Shown: piece by piece, positions 37,637 through 45,556 of the stretch
How positions within the stretch are numbered: the first letter of the stretch is position 1
Layout: each line of letters begins with the position of its first letter
From: GCA-2687025 sp964473525
GTDB lineage: Bacteria; Poribacteria; WGA-4E; GCA-2687025
Length of the DNA: 64,000 nucleotides
Direction of reading: 5' to 3'
Assembly (NCBI GenBank): GCA_964473525.1
Contig: CAYYPK010000005.1
Span: 242,859-306,858, forward strand
The notes under the pieces: model-generated
Seen by the model: only the letters and a program-made list of their open reading frames with translations
What the model was told of the DNA's origin: nothing
Database searches by the model: none
Position numbers and translations under genes: made by a program

Positions 37637-38027
37637 CACGTCGTCCAGCGGAGGTCTTTACGCGAGTAGTTGCGGGTTGTGCCTTACAGGTTACTATCTG
37701 GGCGCCGCGCGCCCAAGCGCGACTCACTGGCAGAGACAGGCAGCGGCTGCGCGCGTAGAGGCGTTTGGCGTGGAGCGGGCGCGGGGCAGCGTTGGCGACG
37801 TGGGCGCGTAACCAAAGGCCGAGCCGCGCACACCAGTCGGGCGAATATGTGACGGACGACGAGTGCCTCGAAGCCCGTGGCCACGCGGGTCCGCGCTTGG
37901 CTGCTCTTGGATCTTCATGCCGCGATTCGCATTTCCCTTGCGCTAGTAGTAACTACAGACTACTATGCTAGGCATACTGAACTACCAGCCTCCGCGAACG
38001 GCGATGCGGCGGGTTGGAACGAATGGG
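37637..38027. other. 391-base divergent spacer
   Basis: Separates the giant surface protein gene (minus) from the DUF6504-like gene (plus). I see no gene or RNA in it. A palindromic site near its right end is listed separately. Confidence 0.6.
37944..37965. promoter_or_regulatory. palindromic operator candidate
   Basis: TAGTAGT (37944-37950) and ACTACTA (37959-37965) form a 7-base inverted repeat, and GTAGT-A-ACTAC inside it (37946-37956) is a second perfect palindrome. AT-rich in a GC-rich spacer, 60-85 bases upstream of the next plus-strand gene. Could bind a dimeric repressor. Which one is unknown. Confidence 0.4.
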
Positions 38028-38354
38028 ATGATTCCAATGCCACTCACTTATGCCGAGCCCCCCGAAGTGCGCGTGACGATGCAGGCGGGTATCACGGGAA
38101 GTCTCCCGGCTACCGTTGCCACATTCCGCGATGGGCGCGGGCAGGAACACGGTCGCGCGTCCGTTCAGAACCCAGCCCAGCCCGGGCATGCTCATAGCGT
38201 GACGTGCAACAGCGCGTGGCGCGAGACGGGCGAGTGGTGGAAGGACGAGTCGGAGAAGGACTTCTATCGCGTCCACGGCGACGACGGGTTCGCCGCCATC
38301 ATCGGACGCGACCTCGCCACGAAAGAGTGGCGCCTGTATCAACTGAACGACTGA
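38028..38354 (+). CDS. DUF6504-like small protein
   Basis: A 108-residue protein starting MIPMPLTYAEPPEVRVTMQA. The C-terminal half (WRETGEWWKDESEKDFYRVH then DLATKEWRLYQLND) matches the pattern of DUF6504 proteins, which are often encoded with the ImuB/DnaE2 mutasome; no such genes are here. The middle (GQEHGRASVQNPAQPGHAHS) is not typical of the family and may be a diverged insert. An ATG three codons downstream is an alternative. Function unknown, a link with error-prone repair is inference from relatives. Confidence 0.6.
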   Translation: MIPMPLTYAEPPEVRVTMQAGITGSLPATVATFRDGRGQEHGRASVQNPAQPGHAHSVTCNSAWRETGEWWKDESEKDFYRVHGDDGFAAIIGRDLATKEWRLYQLND

Positions 38355-38409
38355 CGACCCGGCGTAGAGCCGGCCGTCCGCGAGCGGCTGTGAGACACAT
38401 TAGTTTCGC

Positions 38410-38429
38410 GACGCCTAAAGCGTGGCGTC
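38410..38429 (+). terminator. short hairpin after the DUF6504-like gene
   Basis: GACGCC (38410-38415), loop TAAAGCGT, GGCGTC (38424-38429). A six-pair stem 55 bases after the stop codon with no T-run. Weak evidence for a terminator. The rest of the spacer to 38614 holds no gene I recognise. Confidence 0.3.
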
Positions 38430-38614
38430 AGGCACGGGCCGCAGCAAGCAAGGAAGGTGATAGGGTCCCGGAAACGCCCTGGAAAGCAACTCCCGAGACC
38501 CCATCGTACACGACAATCGCTTGTCGTCTGGCTCCATTATGCCACCGGCGTCGAGCGACCAACAATCGACGCGACGAGGGCTTCGGCCTTCGCCGCTTCG
38601 CGCGGGGACGCCAC

Positions 38615-38878
38615 ATGAACCACGAACACACGGTGGAAGCCCAACTCGGGTGGCTGCGAGACCACCTGCAACGAGACCACGACATCCTCACGGCGATGAA
38701 CGTGAAGGTGGACCAGTTGCTGAGCCAATACAAAGACCAGGACGACCGCATCGACGATATCGAGGAACGCGTGCGCGACCTCGAGTACGCGCGGTGGAAG
38801 CTGGTGGGTATCGTCGCCGCCGCGTCGGTCGTCGTCCCGGTCGTTGTCAGCAGCATCGCCCAGCGTCTTCTGAGATAG
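38615..38878 (+). CDS. XhlA/holin-associated-like coiled-coil membrane protein
   Basis: 87 residues: MNHEHTVEAQLGWLRDHLQR, a coiled coil to about residue 60 (NVKVDQLLSQYKDQDDRIDD, ERVRDLEY), and one C-terminal membrane helix (about 62-80, KLVGIVAAASVVVPVVVSSI). This layout is that of XhlA/haemolysin-type phage proteins that assist holins, and of spanin-like anchors. A long frame reads upstream but has no good start or codon pattern. Placed just before terminase genes, it fits a phage role. No endolysin is beside it. Confidence 0.7.
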   Translation: MNHEHTVEAQLGWLRDHLQRDHDILTAMNVKVDQLLSQYKDQDDRIDDIEERVRDLEYARWKLVGIVAAASVVVPVVVSSIAQRLLR

Positions 38879-38914
38879 CGACGTGAGACGCGGCGCCGAG
38901 GGAAGGAAACCCTA

Positions 38915-39307
38915 GTGTCGAAGCAGAACACCGAGCGCGTCTCACAGCCGTCGGACCTGTCGCCGGACCAGATGGCGCGTCTCATCGACGGTCTGAGCCG
39001 CGGCAACGACCCATCCACGACGTGCTACGTGTGCGGCGTGTCGCCCGACATGTACGACCGCTGGATGCAGAAGGGCGCCGAGGCGACGCGGGGGCAGTAC
39101 GCCGAGTTTCACCGCGACATGAAGGCCGCCGAAGCGGAGGCGGAACGCTTCGCTGTCGAGGCGTGGCGCGACCAGCTAGACGGGTCATGGACGGCTTGCC
39201 GCGACTTCCTCAAGCTGCGCTTCCCGGAACGCTGGGGATCGCGCGAGGCCAAGGCGGAGCCGCTCACACTCCAAGTCCTTCTGCCGGAACCGGACGATGC
39301 CCTCTGA
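38915..39307 (+). CDS. phage small terminase-like DNA-binding protein
   Basis: 130 residues, GTG start with GGAAGG upstream. The N-terminal half suggests a helix-turn-helix (RGNDPSTTCYVCGVSPDMYD, then RWMQKGAEATRGQYAEFHRD), followed by a helical dimerisation segment and FLKLRFPERWGSREAKAEPL, a common small-terminase ending. It overlaps the large terminase start by 11 bases, as expected for translational coupling. It would recognise phage DNA ends and present them to the large subunit. Family assignment rests on pattern and context. Confidence 0.72.
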   Translation: MSKQNTERVSQPSDLSPDQMARLIDGLSRGNDPSTTCYVCGVSPDMYDRWMQKGAEATRGQYAEFHRDMKAAEAEAERFAVEAWRDQLDGSWTACRDFLKLRFPERWGSREAKAEPLTLQVLLPEPDDAL

Positions 39308-40673
39308 TGGACCACTTTGGGAGCCGCACGCAGGCCCGCAGAAGAAGTTCCTCAGAAGCACGGCGGACGAATGCCTTTACGGAGGCGCGGCGGGAGGCGG
39401 CAAGAGCTTCGCGTTGCTCCTGGAAGCGATCCGGTACCGGGATCATTCCGGGTACAGGGCACTGCTCCTTCGCCGCACGTATCCAGAGCTCGAGAAGTCG
39501 CTGATGGACCAGTCGCACCAGATTCTCACCGGATTCGCTTCGTACAACGTGAAGGCTCGCACGTGGACCTTCTCGAGTGGCGCGAAGCTGATGTTTGGCG
39601 CCATGCGGTCGGACCAGACGGTCCACAGCTATCAGTCCGCCGAGTCCGCGTATATCGGCTTCGACGAGCTGACCTCGTTCACCCAGCATCAGTACGAGTA
39701 CATGCTAAGCCGGAACCGCAACACGGCTGGTCTCCCCAACCGCATCCGCGCGGCGTCGAACCCAGGCGGCATCGGTCACAAGTGGGTGAAGGCGCGCTTC
39801 ATCGACAAGTGCCCGCCGTTCGAGAAGCGATGGTTCGTGCGAGACGGCGATGACGAGCTAGCCGTGGCGCCGGACACCCCGAGCGCCCGCAGCCGCAACT
39901 TCATCCCCGCGCGTGTCACCGACAATCCCACGCTCCTGGACGCCGACCCCGGCTACATCGCGCGGCTGGAGGCTCTGCCGGCGCGCGAGCGCTGCATGCT
40001 GCTCGACGGCCGGTGGGACGTCTCCTTCGACGGCCTCGTCTACGACAACTTCGATACCACGCTGCATGTAGTGGATCGGGTGGATCTGCCGTCCGAGTGG
40101 ACGCGCATCCGGTCGGTCGACTTCGGGTACAACAACCCGCTCGTGGTGCAGTGGTGGGCGCTCTCCGGCGACGACGAGATGGTGCTCTATCGCGAGCTGT
40201 ACGCCACGCGCCAGCTTGTGTCGGACATCGGACCGCTCGTGCGGGATCTCAGCGAGGGCGAACGCATAGCGGCTACCGTCGCGGACCACGACGCGGAGAA
40301 TCGCGCGGAACTCGAGAAGCACGGCATTCGCACCGTTCCCGCGACGAAGACCATCAAAGACGGCATCCAGGCGTGTAGGCGTCGGCTGGAGCCGGATCGT
40401 GAGACGGGCCGGCCGCGCATCTACCTGTTCCGTGACTGCACGCTGCGCCGGGATCCACACCTGGCTTCCTCTGGCAGGCCAACCAGCACGCAGGACGAAT
40501 TCGCGGTCTACCAGTATCCGACCGACGCTGGCGGCTCCCTGGGCGAAAAGCCTCTGGACATGGACAACCACGGCATGGACGCCATGCGGTACGCCGTGAT
40601 GTACGCCGACCAGATTCGCGACCGTCGCGGAGCAGGCCCGGCGTACCGGTGGCGGAGCCTCGAGGGCATCTGA
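39297..40673 (+). CDS. phage terminase large subunit
   Basis: A 458-residue DNA-packaging ATPase/nuclease. Walker A is GGAAGGGKS (29-37), Walker B is AYIGFDELTSF (Asp-Glu at 123-124), with the coupling motif AASNPGGIGH after it. The RNase-H-like nuclease begins at IRSVDFGYNNPLVVQWWA (D275), with ATVADHDAENRAELEKHG and the end DNHGMDAMRYAVMY carrying later acidic ligands. Both domains appear intact, so the enzyme may still be active. It cuts concatemeric DNA and pumps it through the portal. The next phage gene, the portal, is separated by a repeat-filled 540-base gap. Confidence 0.95.
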   Translation: MPSDGPLWEPHAGPQKKFLRSTADECLYGGAAGGGKSFALLLEAIRYRDHSGYRALLLRRTYPELEKSLMDQSHQILTGFASYNVKARTWTFSSGAKLMFGAMRSDQTVHSYQSAESAYIGFDELTSFTQHQYEYMLSRNRNTAGLPNRIRAASNPGGIGHKWVKARFIDKCPPFEKRWFVRDGDDELAVAPDTPSARSRNFIPARVTDNPTLLDADPGYIARLEALPARERCMLLDGRWDVSFDGLVYDNFDTTLHVVDRVDLPSEWTRIRSVDFGYNNPLVVQWWALSGDDEMVLYRELYATRQLVSDIGPLVRDLSEGERIAATVADHDAENRAELEKHGIRTVPATKTIKDGIQACRRRLEPDRETGRPRIYLFRDCTLRRDPHLASSGRPTSTQDEFAVYQYPTDAGGSLGEKPLDMDNHGMDAMRYAVMYADQIRDRRGAGPAYRWRSLEGI

Positions 40674-40686
40674 TGGAGGGTACTTG

Positions 40687-40971
40687 ATGGGACGACATCT
40701 ATCCGCGGCAACGGCGACACAGCGCGCGTCGCAGGCTGTGGTGAACTCCCAAGCTAGCGGCGGACAGGCCACGGAGGCGGAGCTACGCGCGCTCGATGTC
40801 TCATGCCGTCGGTGGTTGGACTCACGAGAGGGCGCCGGCGAACGGTCTGCTTCGGGGGTCGCACACGCGGACGACTCATGGGTAGGCACCGGGAACCCCT
40901 GCGGGACGGCAGGCGCTCCCATGGGTCGGGGCACAGACGATGTTGGCCCCTGGTTCCCCACCCCATCCTAA
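40687..40971 (+). CDS. small ORF ended by a palindromic repeat
   Basis: 94 residues, ATG with GGAGGG seven bases upstream, 13 bases after the terminase stop. Starts MGRHLSAATATQRASQAVVN and has no recognisable domain. Its stop codon (TAA, 40969-40971) lies inside the CCCCATCCTAA border of the adjacent repeat, giving the tail PTPS, so the native 3' end was probably replaced. Probably a broken phage gene. Confidence 0.45.
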   Translation: MGRHLSAATATQRASQAVVNSQASGGQATEAELRALDVSCRRWLDSREGAGERSASGVAHADDSWVGTGNPCGTAGAPMGRGTDDVGPWFPTPS

Positions 40972-41066
40972 CCTTCCCCTTCAAAGGGGAAGGAACTCAC
41001 GCGTCTCGGACTCCGCGCGAGGGTTCACACGGCCGCTGGGGCCGACCACTAGGAGCGGAACGTATG
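40961..41066 (+). repeat. palindromic repeat unit, copy 1 (about 155-base period)
   Basis: CCCCATCCTAACCTTCCCCT joined to a perfect palindrome CCTTCCCCTTCAAAGGGGAA followed by GG, then GTTCACACGGCC and a ribosome site, AGGAG, in front of ATGGAA. The whole block recurs 155 bases downstream, ending at the true portal start ATGGAA. The copy creates a decoy 20-codon ORF (41064-41126) that ends PTPS inside copy 2. Confidence 0.75.
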
Positions 41067-41115
41067 GAAAAGCCAGTCGGCCGGCAGGTGGATGGCGTGG
41101 GTTCGCAGATCCCGA

Positions 41116-41220
41116 CCCCATCCTAACCTTCCCCTTCAAGGGGAAGGAACTTGCGCGTCTCGTACACCACACGACGGTTCACACGGCCTCTGGACCGGTC
41201 ACAAGGGAGACGGATCAATG
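41116..41220 (+). repeat. palindromic repeat unit, copy 2
   Basis: Same order as copy 1: CCCCATCCTAACC, palindrome CCTTCCCCTTCAAGGGGAAG then G, GCGCGTCTCG, GGTTCACACGGCC, AGGGAG, ATGGAA. It differs by one deletion in the palindrome loop and scattered substitutions. The ATGGAA of this copy is the real start of the portal gene. Confidence 0.75.
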
Positions 41221-42681
41221 GAAGCTACGGCGATCAAGGCACGGCTCGAAGACGCGCACCCGGAACACATGGCGCTACGCGGTCACTACGACTTCATGCG
41301 GCAGGCGTACGAGGGCGGGTGGGACTACATTCGCGACAACATCTTCCGACACGGCCCGCGTGAGACGCACGCCGACTACGTGCGCCGTCTGGAACGCGCC
41401 GTGTATCCCAACTACTGCCGTCCGGTGATTCGCACGTATCGGAACCACGTGTTCCGCTTCGGCGACCGCATCGGTAGGAACATCGGCGACGACGCGTATC
41501 AGCGTTGGGCGCGTAGCAGCGTGGATCGGCGCGGCAGCGACGCCAACCACTTCTGGTCGTGCGTCGCCACGTTGGAGCTGCTCTACGGATGGGCGGGCGT
41601 CCTCGTAGACATGCCGAAGCCGTCCGATGGCGTCCGCAGCGCGGCGGATCAGCAGTCGCCGGATCAGATGCCGTACTTCATCCTCGTGGCGCCGACAGCC
41701 ATCGTGGATTGGGGCATGGACGAGTTCGGCGCGCTGGAGTGGATCCGCATCGAGGAGGCGAGCCACGGCGCGGCGGACCCGTTCGCGACGCGCGGGGATC
41801 GCACTCGGTATCGCGTCTGGACGCGCTCGGAGTGGATGCTGCTTGACGGCGACGGCGACGTCCTGGATGGCGGCGAGCACTCGCTGGGCGTCGTGCCGTT
41901 CGTTCCCGTCCGGTTCGAGGAGTCCGTGCAGTACGAACTCGCGGGCGTGTCGTTCATGTCGGACTTCGCGCGCATCAACCGCATGATCGCCAACTCCGTA
42001 AGCCTGCGCGACGGCTTCCTCGCCAAGAACATGCTGCAGATTCTCACGATGCAGGTGAACTTCATGGCGGAGGCGGGGAACGACACGGACGTGTCGCAGT
42101 CGCTGCAGGACGGGTCGATGCTGGAATACCCGCCCGACGCTAAGGCGCCGTCGTTCATCGCGCCGGACGTCGCGGGCGTCGAGTGGGCGCTTGCTCACGC
42201 CGAGGAGCTGCGCTGGGAGCTGTACCGCATCGCCACGCAGAAGGACATCCGCTCGGAAGGGCAGATGCGCGGGCAGTCGGGTCTATCCAAGATGCTCGAC
42301 TTCGAGGAGCAGAACGCCGCGCTCGCGCTCTTCGCGGACGGTCTCGAACGCGCTGAGACTCAGGCGACGAAGCTCTGGTTCGCGTGGCGCGGCGTGCCGT
42401 GGGACGACACGTGGAAGGTGGACTACCCGGACAACTTCCAGATTCGGTCGTTAGAAGCGGACCTCGCGTTGGCGTTGCAGGTGCGCGAGGCGTATGGGGA
42501 CGCGTCGCCAACGTTCGTGTCGCGCTACCTCCGACAGCTCGGCGGACGCCTCGTAGACGACCTGGGCGAACGCGAGCGCCGCGTCTTTGCGGAGGAACTG
42601 GACCGCAACCTGACGCCCCATCCATCCGCTGACATCGCCACCCCAGACGAAACCGAAGACGTGAAAGGAGCGCGCGCATGA
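41218..42681 (+). CDS. phage portal-like protein (DUF4055 type)
   Basis: 487 residues starting MEATAIKARLEDAHPEHMAL, with AAGGGAG upstream; a longer open frame reads through the repeat and is rejected. Landmarks are RDNIFRHGPRETHADYVRRL, PYFILVAPTAIVDWGMDEFG, ARINRMIANSVSLRDGFLAK and GQSGLSKMLDFEEQNAALAL, the pattern of DUF4055-like portal proteins that form the ring through which DNA enters the capsid. Position after the terminase agrees. Its TGA stop overlaps the next start (ATGA), so the sulfotransferase is translated with it. Confidence 0.82.
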   Translation: MEATAIKARLEDAHPEHMALRGHYDFMRQAYEGGWDYIRDNIFRHGPRETHADYVRRLERAVYPNYCRPVIRTYRNHVFRFGDRIGRNIGDDAYQRWARSSVDRRGSDANHFWSCVATLELLYGWAGVLVDMPKPSDGVRSAADQQSPDQMPYFILVAPTAIVDWGMDEFGALEWIRIEEASHGAADPFATRGDRTRYRVWTRSEWMLLDGDGDVLDGGEHSLGVVPFVPVRFEESVQYELAGVSFMSDFARINRMIANSVSLRDGFLAKNMLQILTMQVNFMAEAGNDTDVSQSLQDGSMLEYPPDAKAPSFIAPDVAGVEWALAHAEELRWELYRIATQKDIRSEGQMRGQSGLSKMLDFEEQNAALALFADGLERAETQATKLWFAWRGVPWDDTWKVDYPDNFQIRSLEADLALALQVREAYGDASPTFVSRYLRQLGGRLVDDLGERERRVFAEELDRNLTPHPSADIATPDETEDVKGARA

Positions 42682-43517
42682 GCGTCGCCGTGTTCGGACT
42701 GCCTCACAGCGGCACATCGTTGCTGTGGGACGTGTTGTGCCACGACCCGGCGCACAAGCGCTGGCTGTACGAGCCGCTTCGTCAGAGCGTGATGGACGGT
42801 CACGGCGCGCTTTGGCGCTGCGAGCCGGCGGCGCGCGAGGAGGTAGAGCATCACTACCACCCGTCGATGGAGTTCGCGCCGCTGGTGTTGCGGCGGGGCG
42901 ACGAGTGCGCGGCGTTGCGGCGCTATCTGCGGGGCGTCCTGGGTGATCCCACGGAGTCGACCTGCGTGAAGTTCATCCAGATGATGACGCGCATCGACTG
43001 GTTCCTGTGGGACTTCGAGGAGTACACGCCGGTGGTCGTCGTGCGCGATCCGCGTGGGTTCGCGTGGTCCATGAAGCCGAATCCCAACCGCTGGACCGAT
43101 CCGGCGCGGTACGCGTGGTACGACCGCTTTCTGTGGGCGGCGATGACGCATCCCGAGACGCACGCGCGGTTCTTCCCCGTCCTCACGGAAAACGACTACG
43201 TGAAGCTGCTGGCTATCTGGGGTGTCGCCGTCACGGAGGCGCGTGAGTCGGGCGTGCCGATCATGCGGTTGGAGGATTTCGCCGTAAATCCGCGGTCGGC
43301 GCTCTCGAAGGCGCTCGGGACGCGGGGCGTGCCGTCGGGCGTAGGGGCGCGCATCGAGGGCGTCTCATGCAATCCGGGGGCTGAGAATCGCAAGTGGGCT
43401 GGACCTGTAAGCCCGGACTCCGTGCGCGGGTACGAGCTCGTGCCTTCGTCGCTGTGGAGTCGCTATATCGACACTGCTGGCATCAGAGGGGTGATGGGCG
43501 ATGTTGGATACGCGTGA
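42678..43517 (+). CDS. PAPS-dependent sulfotransferase-like protein in the phage module
   Basis: 279 residues. The 5'-phosphosulfate loop is VFGLPHSGTSLLWDVL (about 5-20) and the 3'-phosphate motif is VVVVRDPRGFAW (R123 and following), both in the usual places for sulfotransferase-3/NodH-like enzymes. It would move sulfate from PAPS to a glycan, peptide or small molecule. It overlaps the portal stop by four bases and the next gene by 17, so it is an integral part of the phage transcription unit, not a chance neighbour. Phage capsid proteins normally follow the portal; here a tailoring enzyme does. Confidence 0.85.
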   Translation: MSVAVFGLPHSGTSLLWDVLCHDPAHKRWLYEPLRQSVMDGHGALWRCEPAAREEVEHHYHPSMEFAPLVLRRGDECAALRRYLRGVLGDPTESTCVKFIQMMTRIDWFLWDFEEYTPVVVVRDPRGFAWSMKPNPNRWTDPARYAWYDRFLWAAMTHPETHARFFPVLTENDYVKLLAIWGVAVTEARESGVPIMRLEDFAVNPRSALSKALGTRGVPSGVGARIEGVSCNPGAENRKWAGPVSPDSVRGYELVPSSLWSRYIDTAGIRGVMGDVGYA

Positions 43518-43818
43518 GACTGCCGCTTCGACGCAACTGCCGGCCGAGACGACGGCGGCCTATAGCTTCGCGATGTCCATGCCCGCGGACGCGCTGCTGA
43601 CCGCCGTCCGCGCGCGCATCGGGCAGGACATTCTGCGCGTGCCGGACGTCGCTGACGATCTGTCGCGGACCAAGGATCGTGTCCTGCAGCTCATCGCCGG
43701 GAAGAAGACGCTGCTGCGGCCGATTCCGGCGATTCACATCTGTCTCAACGGGCGCGGGGCGCATCTGATTCCGCGTGGGTCGTACGAGGTTTGGCGGGCG
43801 GAGGAGTGGGAGGGGTGA
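43501..43818 (+). CDS. hypothetical protein following the sulfotransferase
   Basis: 105 residues, unrecognised. The C-terminal two thirds look well ordered (MPADALLTAVRARIGQDILR, VADDLSRTKDRVLQLIAGKK, PAIHICLNGRGAHLIPRGSY) with a possible helix-turn-helix around residues 45-70. GAGGGG lies upstream of the ATG and the start overlaps the previous stop. Role unknown. It could be a phage regulator or head-tail protein. Confidence 0.55.
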   Translation: MLDTRETAASTQLPAETTAAYSFAMSMPADALLTAVRARIGQDILRVPDVADDLSRTKDRVLQLIAGKKTLLRPIPAIHICLNGRGAHLIPRGSYEVWRAEEWEG

Positions 43819-43837
43819 GGGGCTGGATTCGTGTGAG

Positions 43838-44224
43838 CTACCTGAGGGCCGGCGTCCGCAGAACCACCCACTTGCAGTTGTCTGCGAGCTGGCGACGCAC
43901 GGTTTTGCTAGGCTTGTCGCCCTTTATCAGGGCGTGCGCGTAATTGTCTGGTATGGGGTCGTGTAGGACTTCCTGTTGACATTCGTGCCGCGCGAAGCCT
44001 GCGCGAAGCTCGACCAAGTGGTGGGTAGGCCGATCCCGCAACGAGGCGTCGGGCGAACTGAGTCGGGCCACGTCGACAGACAGTTCGTAGTTCCTGAAGT
44101 TTATAGAAGTGACTCGCCATCCCTCGGGCGCGGCCGGATCGGGTTGGATCTGACTGGGCTTGGCCGCGATATGGCGATAGAGACCATCATCGTCGTCGAT
44201 GGTCTCTACGCTTCGAGCGTCCAA
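43838..44224 (-). CDS. third gene of TIGR04255 cassette, unknown
   Basis: 128 residues, TTG start with GGAG eight bases upstream, overlapping the preceding gene by 19 bases. Sequence features: GWRVTSINFRNYELSVDVAR, THHLVELRAGFARHECQQEV, DNYAHALIKGDKPSKTVRRQ, then LADNCKWVVLRTPALR. The last block looks conserved, but I do not recognise a domain. Strict overlap with the two upstream genes means a single translational unit. Confidence 0.62.
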   Translation of the reverse strand: MDARSVETIDDDDGLYRHIAAKPSQIQPDPAAPEGWRVTSINFRNYELSVDVARLSSPDASLRDRPTHHLVELRAGFARHECQQEVLHDPIPDNYAHALIKGDKPSKTVRRQLADNCKWVVLRTPALR

Positions 44225-44739
44225 CGGAGTAGCTCCAAAGCCTGATCGCGAGCCTCCAGCTGGCCCTCTTCGTAGATGTAGAGCGATGGATTCGGTTGTC
44301 CGCTTACGGGATCTCGCGTCTTCGTCACCTTGAGATAGGCGACGGGTCCCGCATCATCCGCGGGAGCCTCAATCTCCAGCCCCCGATGGGCGGTGTCCCA
44401 TTCGATCTGCAGACTACCGTCCGCGCCAGCGAATACCCCAGGTTCGACGTTCCAACCGTCGACCGCGCACAACACAAGAAGAACCTCGTTGATCGCGGCG
44501 CACGCCCACGCGCTAGGGGGTTTGGAGCCTCGACCGTCCCAGCCGGGAACTAGTCCACGGAGTTCGTCGACTCGCTCGATGGTCCTCGCTACCCAGTTCG
44601 GCATGAACTCGGGCACGGGCATGATGGCCGCCTGCCCGACTGGCGTGAGCATCCACTGGGTTCGGTCCACGGTCGTGGCGGGTGGGCCATGGGCGGTGAA
44701 TCCAGACTTGGTCGCCAGACCAGGGTGGTCACTCATCAT
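44206..44739 (-). CDS. second gene of TIGR04255 cassette, unknown
   Basis: 177 residues from ATG at 44739 (AGAAGGG seven bases upstream), overlapping the end of the TIGR04255 gene by 11 bases. Seen: VARTIERVDELRGLVPGWDG followed by RGSKPPSAWACAAINEVLLV. The WDG-x-G-x-KPPS signature followed by a long helix recurs in many uncharacterised accessory-island proteins. A C-terminal beta region follows (LQIEWDTAHRGLEIEAPADD) and ends QALELLRWTLEA. No catalytic motif recognised. It probably forms a complex with its operon partners, which is inference. Confidence 0.65.
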   Translation of the reverse strand: MMSDHPGLATKSGFTAHGPPATTVDRTQWMLTPVGQAAIMPVPEFMPNWVARTIERVDELRGLVPGWDGRGSKPPSAWACAAINEVLLVLCAVDGWNVEPGVFAGADGSLQIEWDTAHRGLEIEAPADDAGPVAYLKVTKTRDPVSGQPNPSLYIYEEGQLEARDQALELLRWTLEA

Positions 44740-45556
44740 GGGCATCCCTTCTGAGCCACTCGTCACGCTGCAACTCTTCATGGGTCAGGTCCGCAAAGGA
44801 TCGGACTATCCACTCATGAGCCCTATCGAACCATGCCTGCGGGCCGATATCGCTGTCGGACGGCGGCATGCCTCGAGCGGAAATGTCGAGTCTCAGGATG
44901 TCTTCCTTCGTTTCCAGGTGTCGGGCGCTGCCCAATGACACGTATAGTCGCATCGGATCCCCACCGGCCGCGAAGGAGGCGGCCCAGGAGGCGGCCTCAG
45001 GAGCATCCAGGAACCTATCCCCTCCTCGCCAAGCGAGGTCCGGGAACACATCACCTATGTGCCGTGGGCGATCCTTCACGGAGTGCGCCAAGTGGCTTAC
45101 GTAGGTCAGCTCGTATTGCCTGTGCGCCATCTGCCCAAGCGCGTGCTGCTGAAGAAATCCGGCGAAGTCGCCCATCGCCTTCCAGAACTGCTCCCGTACC
45201 TCAACATAGCCCGGATAGCGCGCTTCTGGCCCTGCCCGACGCCAGTTGTACAGCAGTCGGTCTCGCTGCACCTGAATGACCGACGTATCTTCCGCGACGA
45301 ACCACGTACGGCTAGCCCCCGTAGTTGCGGGCGTAGCAACGGCGGGCGTACCGGCCGAAAACGGGCCATCAGCGCCCTCCACCTGGGGTAGAAGGACGGG
45401 ATGTTCCTCTGTCTGCCCGAATCGGTCTCGGAACTTCTCTTGCCATAGCAGGCCTACGTGAGCGGGGTCGAGTTTGCCGATGGGGGTAAACTGTACGCCG
45501 AACACCACCTCGACAACCGGCGGGTTGTCGTATTTCGGGAGTGGCTCTCTGTTCAT
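44729..45556 (-). CDS. TIGR04255 family protein, first gene of a three-gene cassette
   Basis: 275 residues starting MNREPLPKYDNPPVVEVVFG, then VQFTPIGKLDPAHVGLLWQE, the hallmark opening of the sporadically distributed TIGR04255 family. Later blocks are TSVIQVQRDRLLYNWRRAGP, QYELTYVSHL and an acidic C-terminus. GAGGAC lies eight bases before the ATG; a longer frame upstream has no family similarity. The family has no established biochemical role that I know of and occurs patchily, commonly on accessory islands. It heads two overlapping genes and sits between a phage remnant and a toxin-antitoxin pair. Confidence 0.8.
   Translation of the reverse strand: MNREPLPKYDNPPVVEVVFGVQFTPIGKLDPAHVGLLWQEKFRDRFGQTEEHPVLLPQVEGADGPFSAGTPAVATPATTGASRTWFVAEDTSVIQVQRDRLLYNWRRAGPEARYPGYVEVREQFWKAMGDFAGFLQQHALGQMAHRQYELTYVSHLAHSVKDRPRHIGDVFPDLAWRGGDRFLDAPEAASWAASFAAGGDPMRLYVSLGSARHLETKEDILRLDISARGMPPSDSDIGPQAWFDRAHEWIVRSFADLTHEELQRDEWLRRDAHDE

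Larger units (their letters stand above)
38615..43818 (+). mobile_element. prophage packaging-module remnant
   Basis: Contains, in phage order on one strand, an XhlA-like coiled-coil/membrane protein, small terminase, large terminase, a small truncated ORF, portal, a sulfotransferase and a 105-residue protein. No integrase, capsid, protease, tail or lysis genes follow, and no att repeats could be identified. This is either a decayed prophage or a retained packaging module. Boundaries are those of the first and last genes with phage context. Confidence 0.7.

Noticed and set aside
41092..41217. Extension of the portal protein through the palindromic repeat
   Set aside because: The repeat is non-coding in character (its reading gives PHPNLPLQGEG) and the ATG at 41218 has a strong ribosome site.
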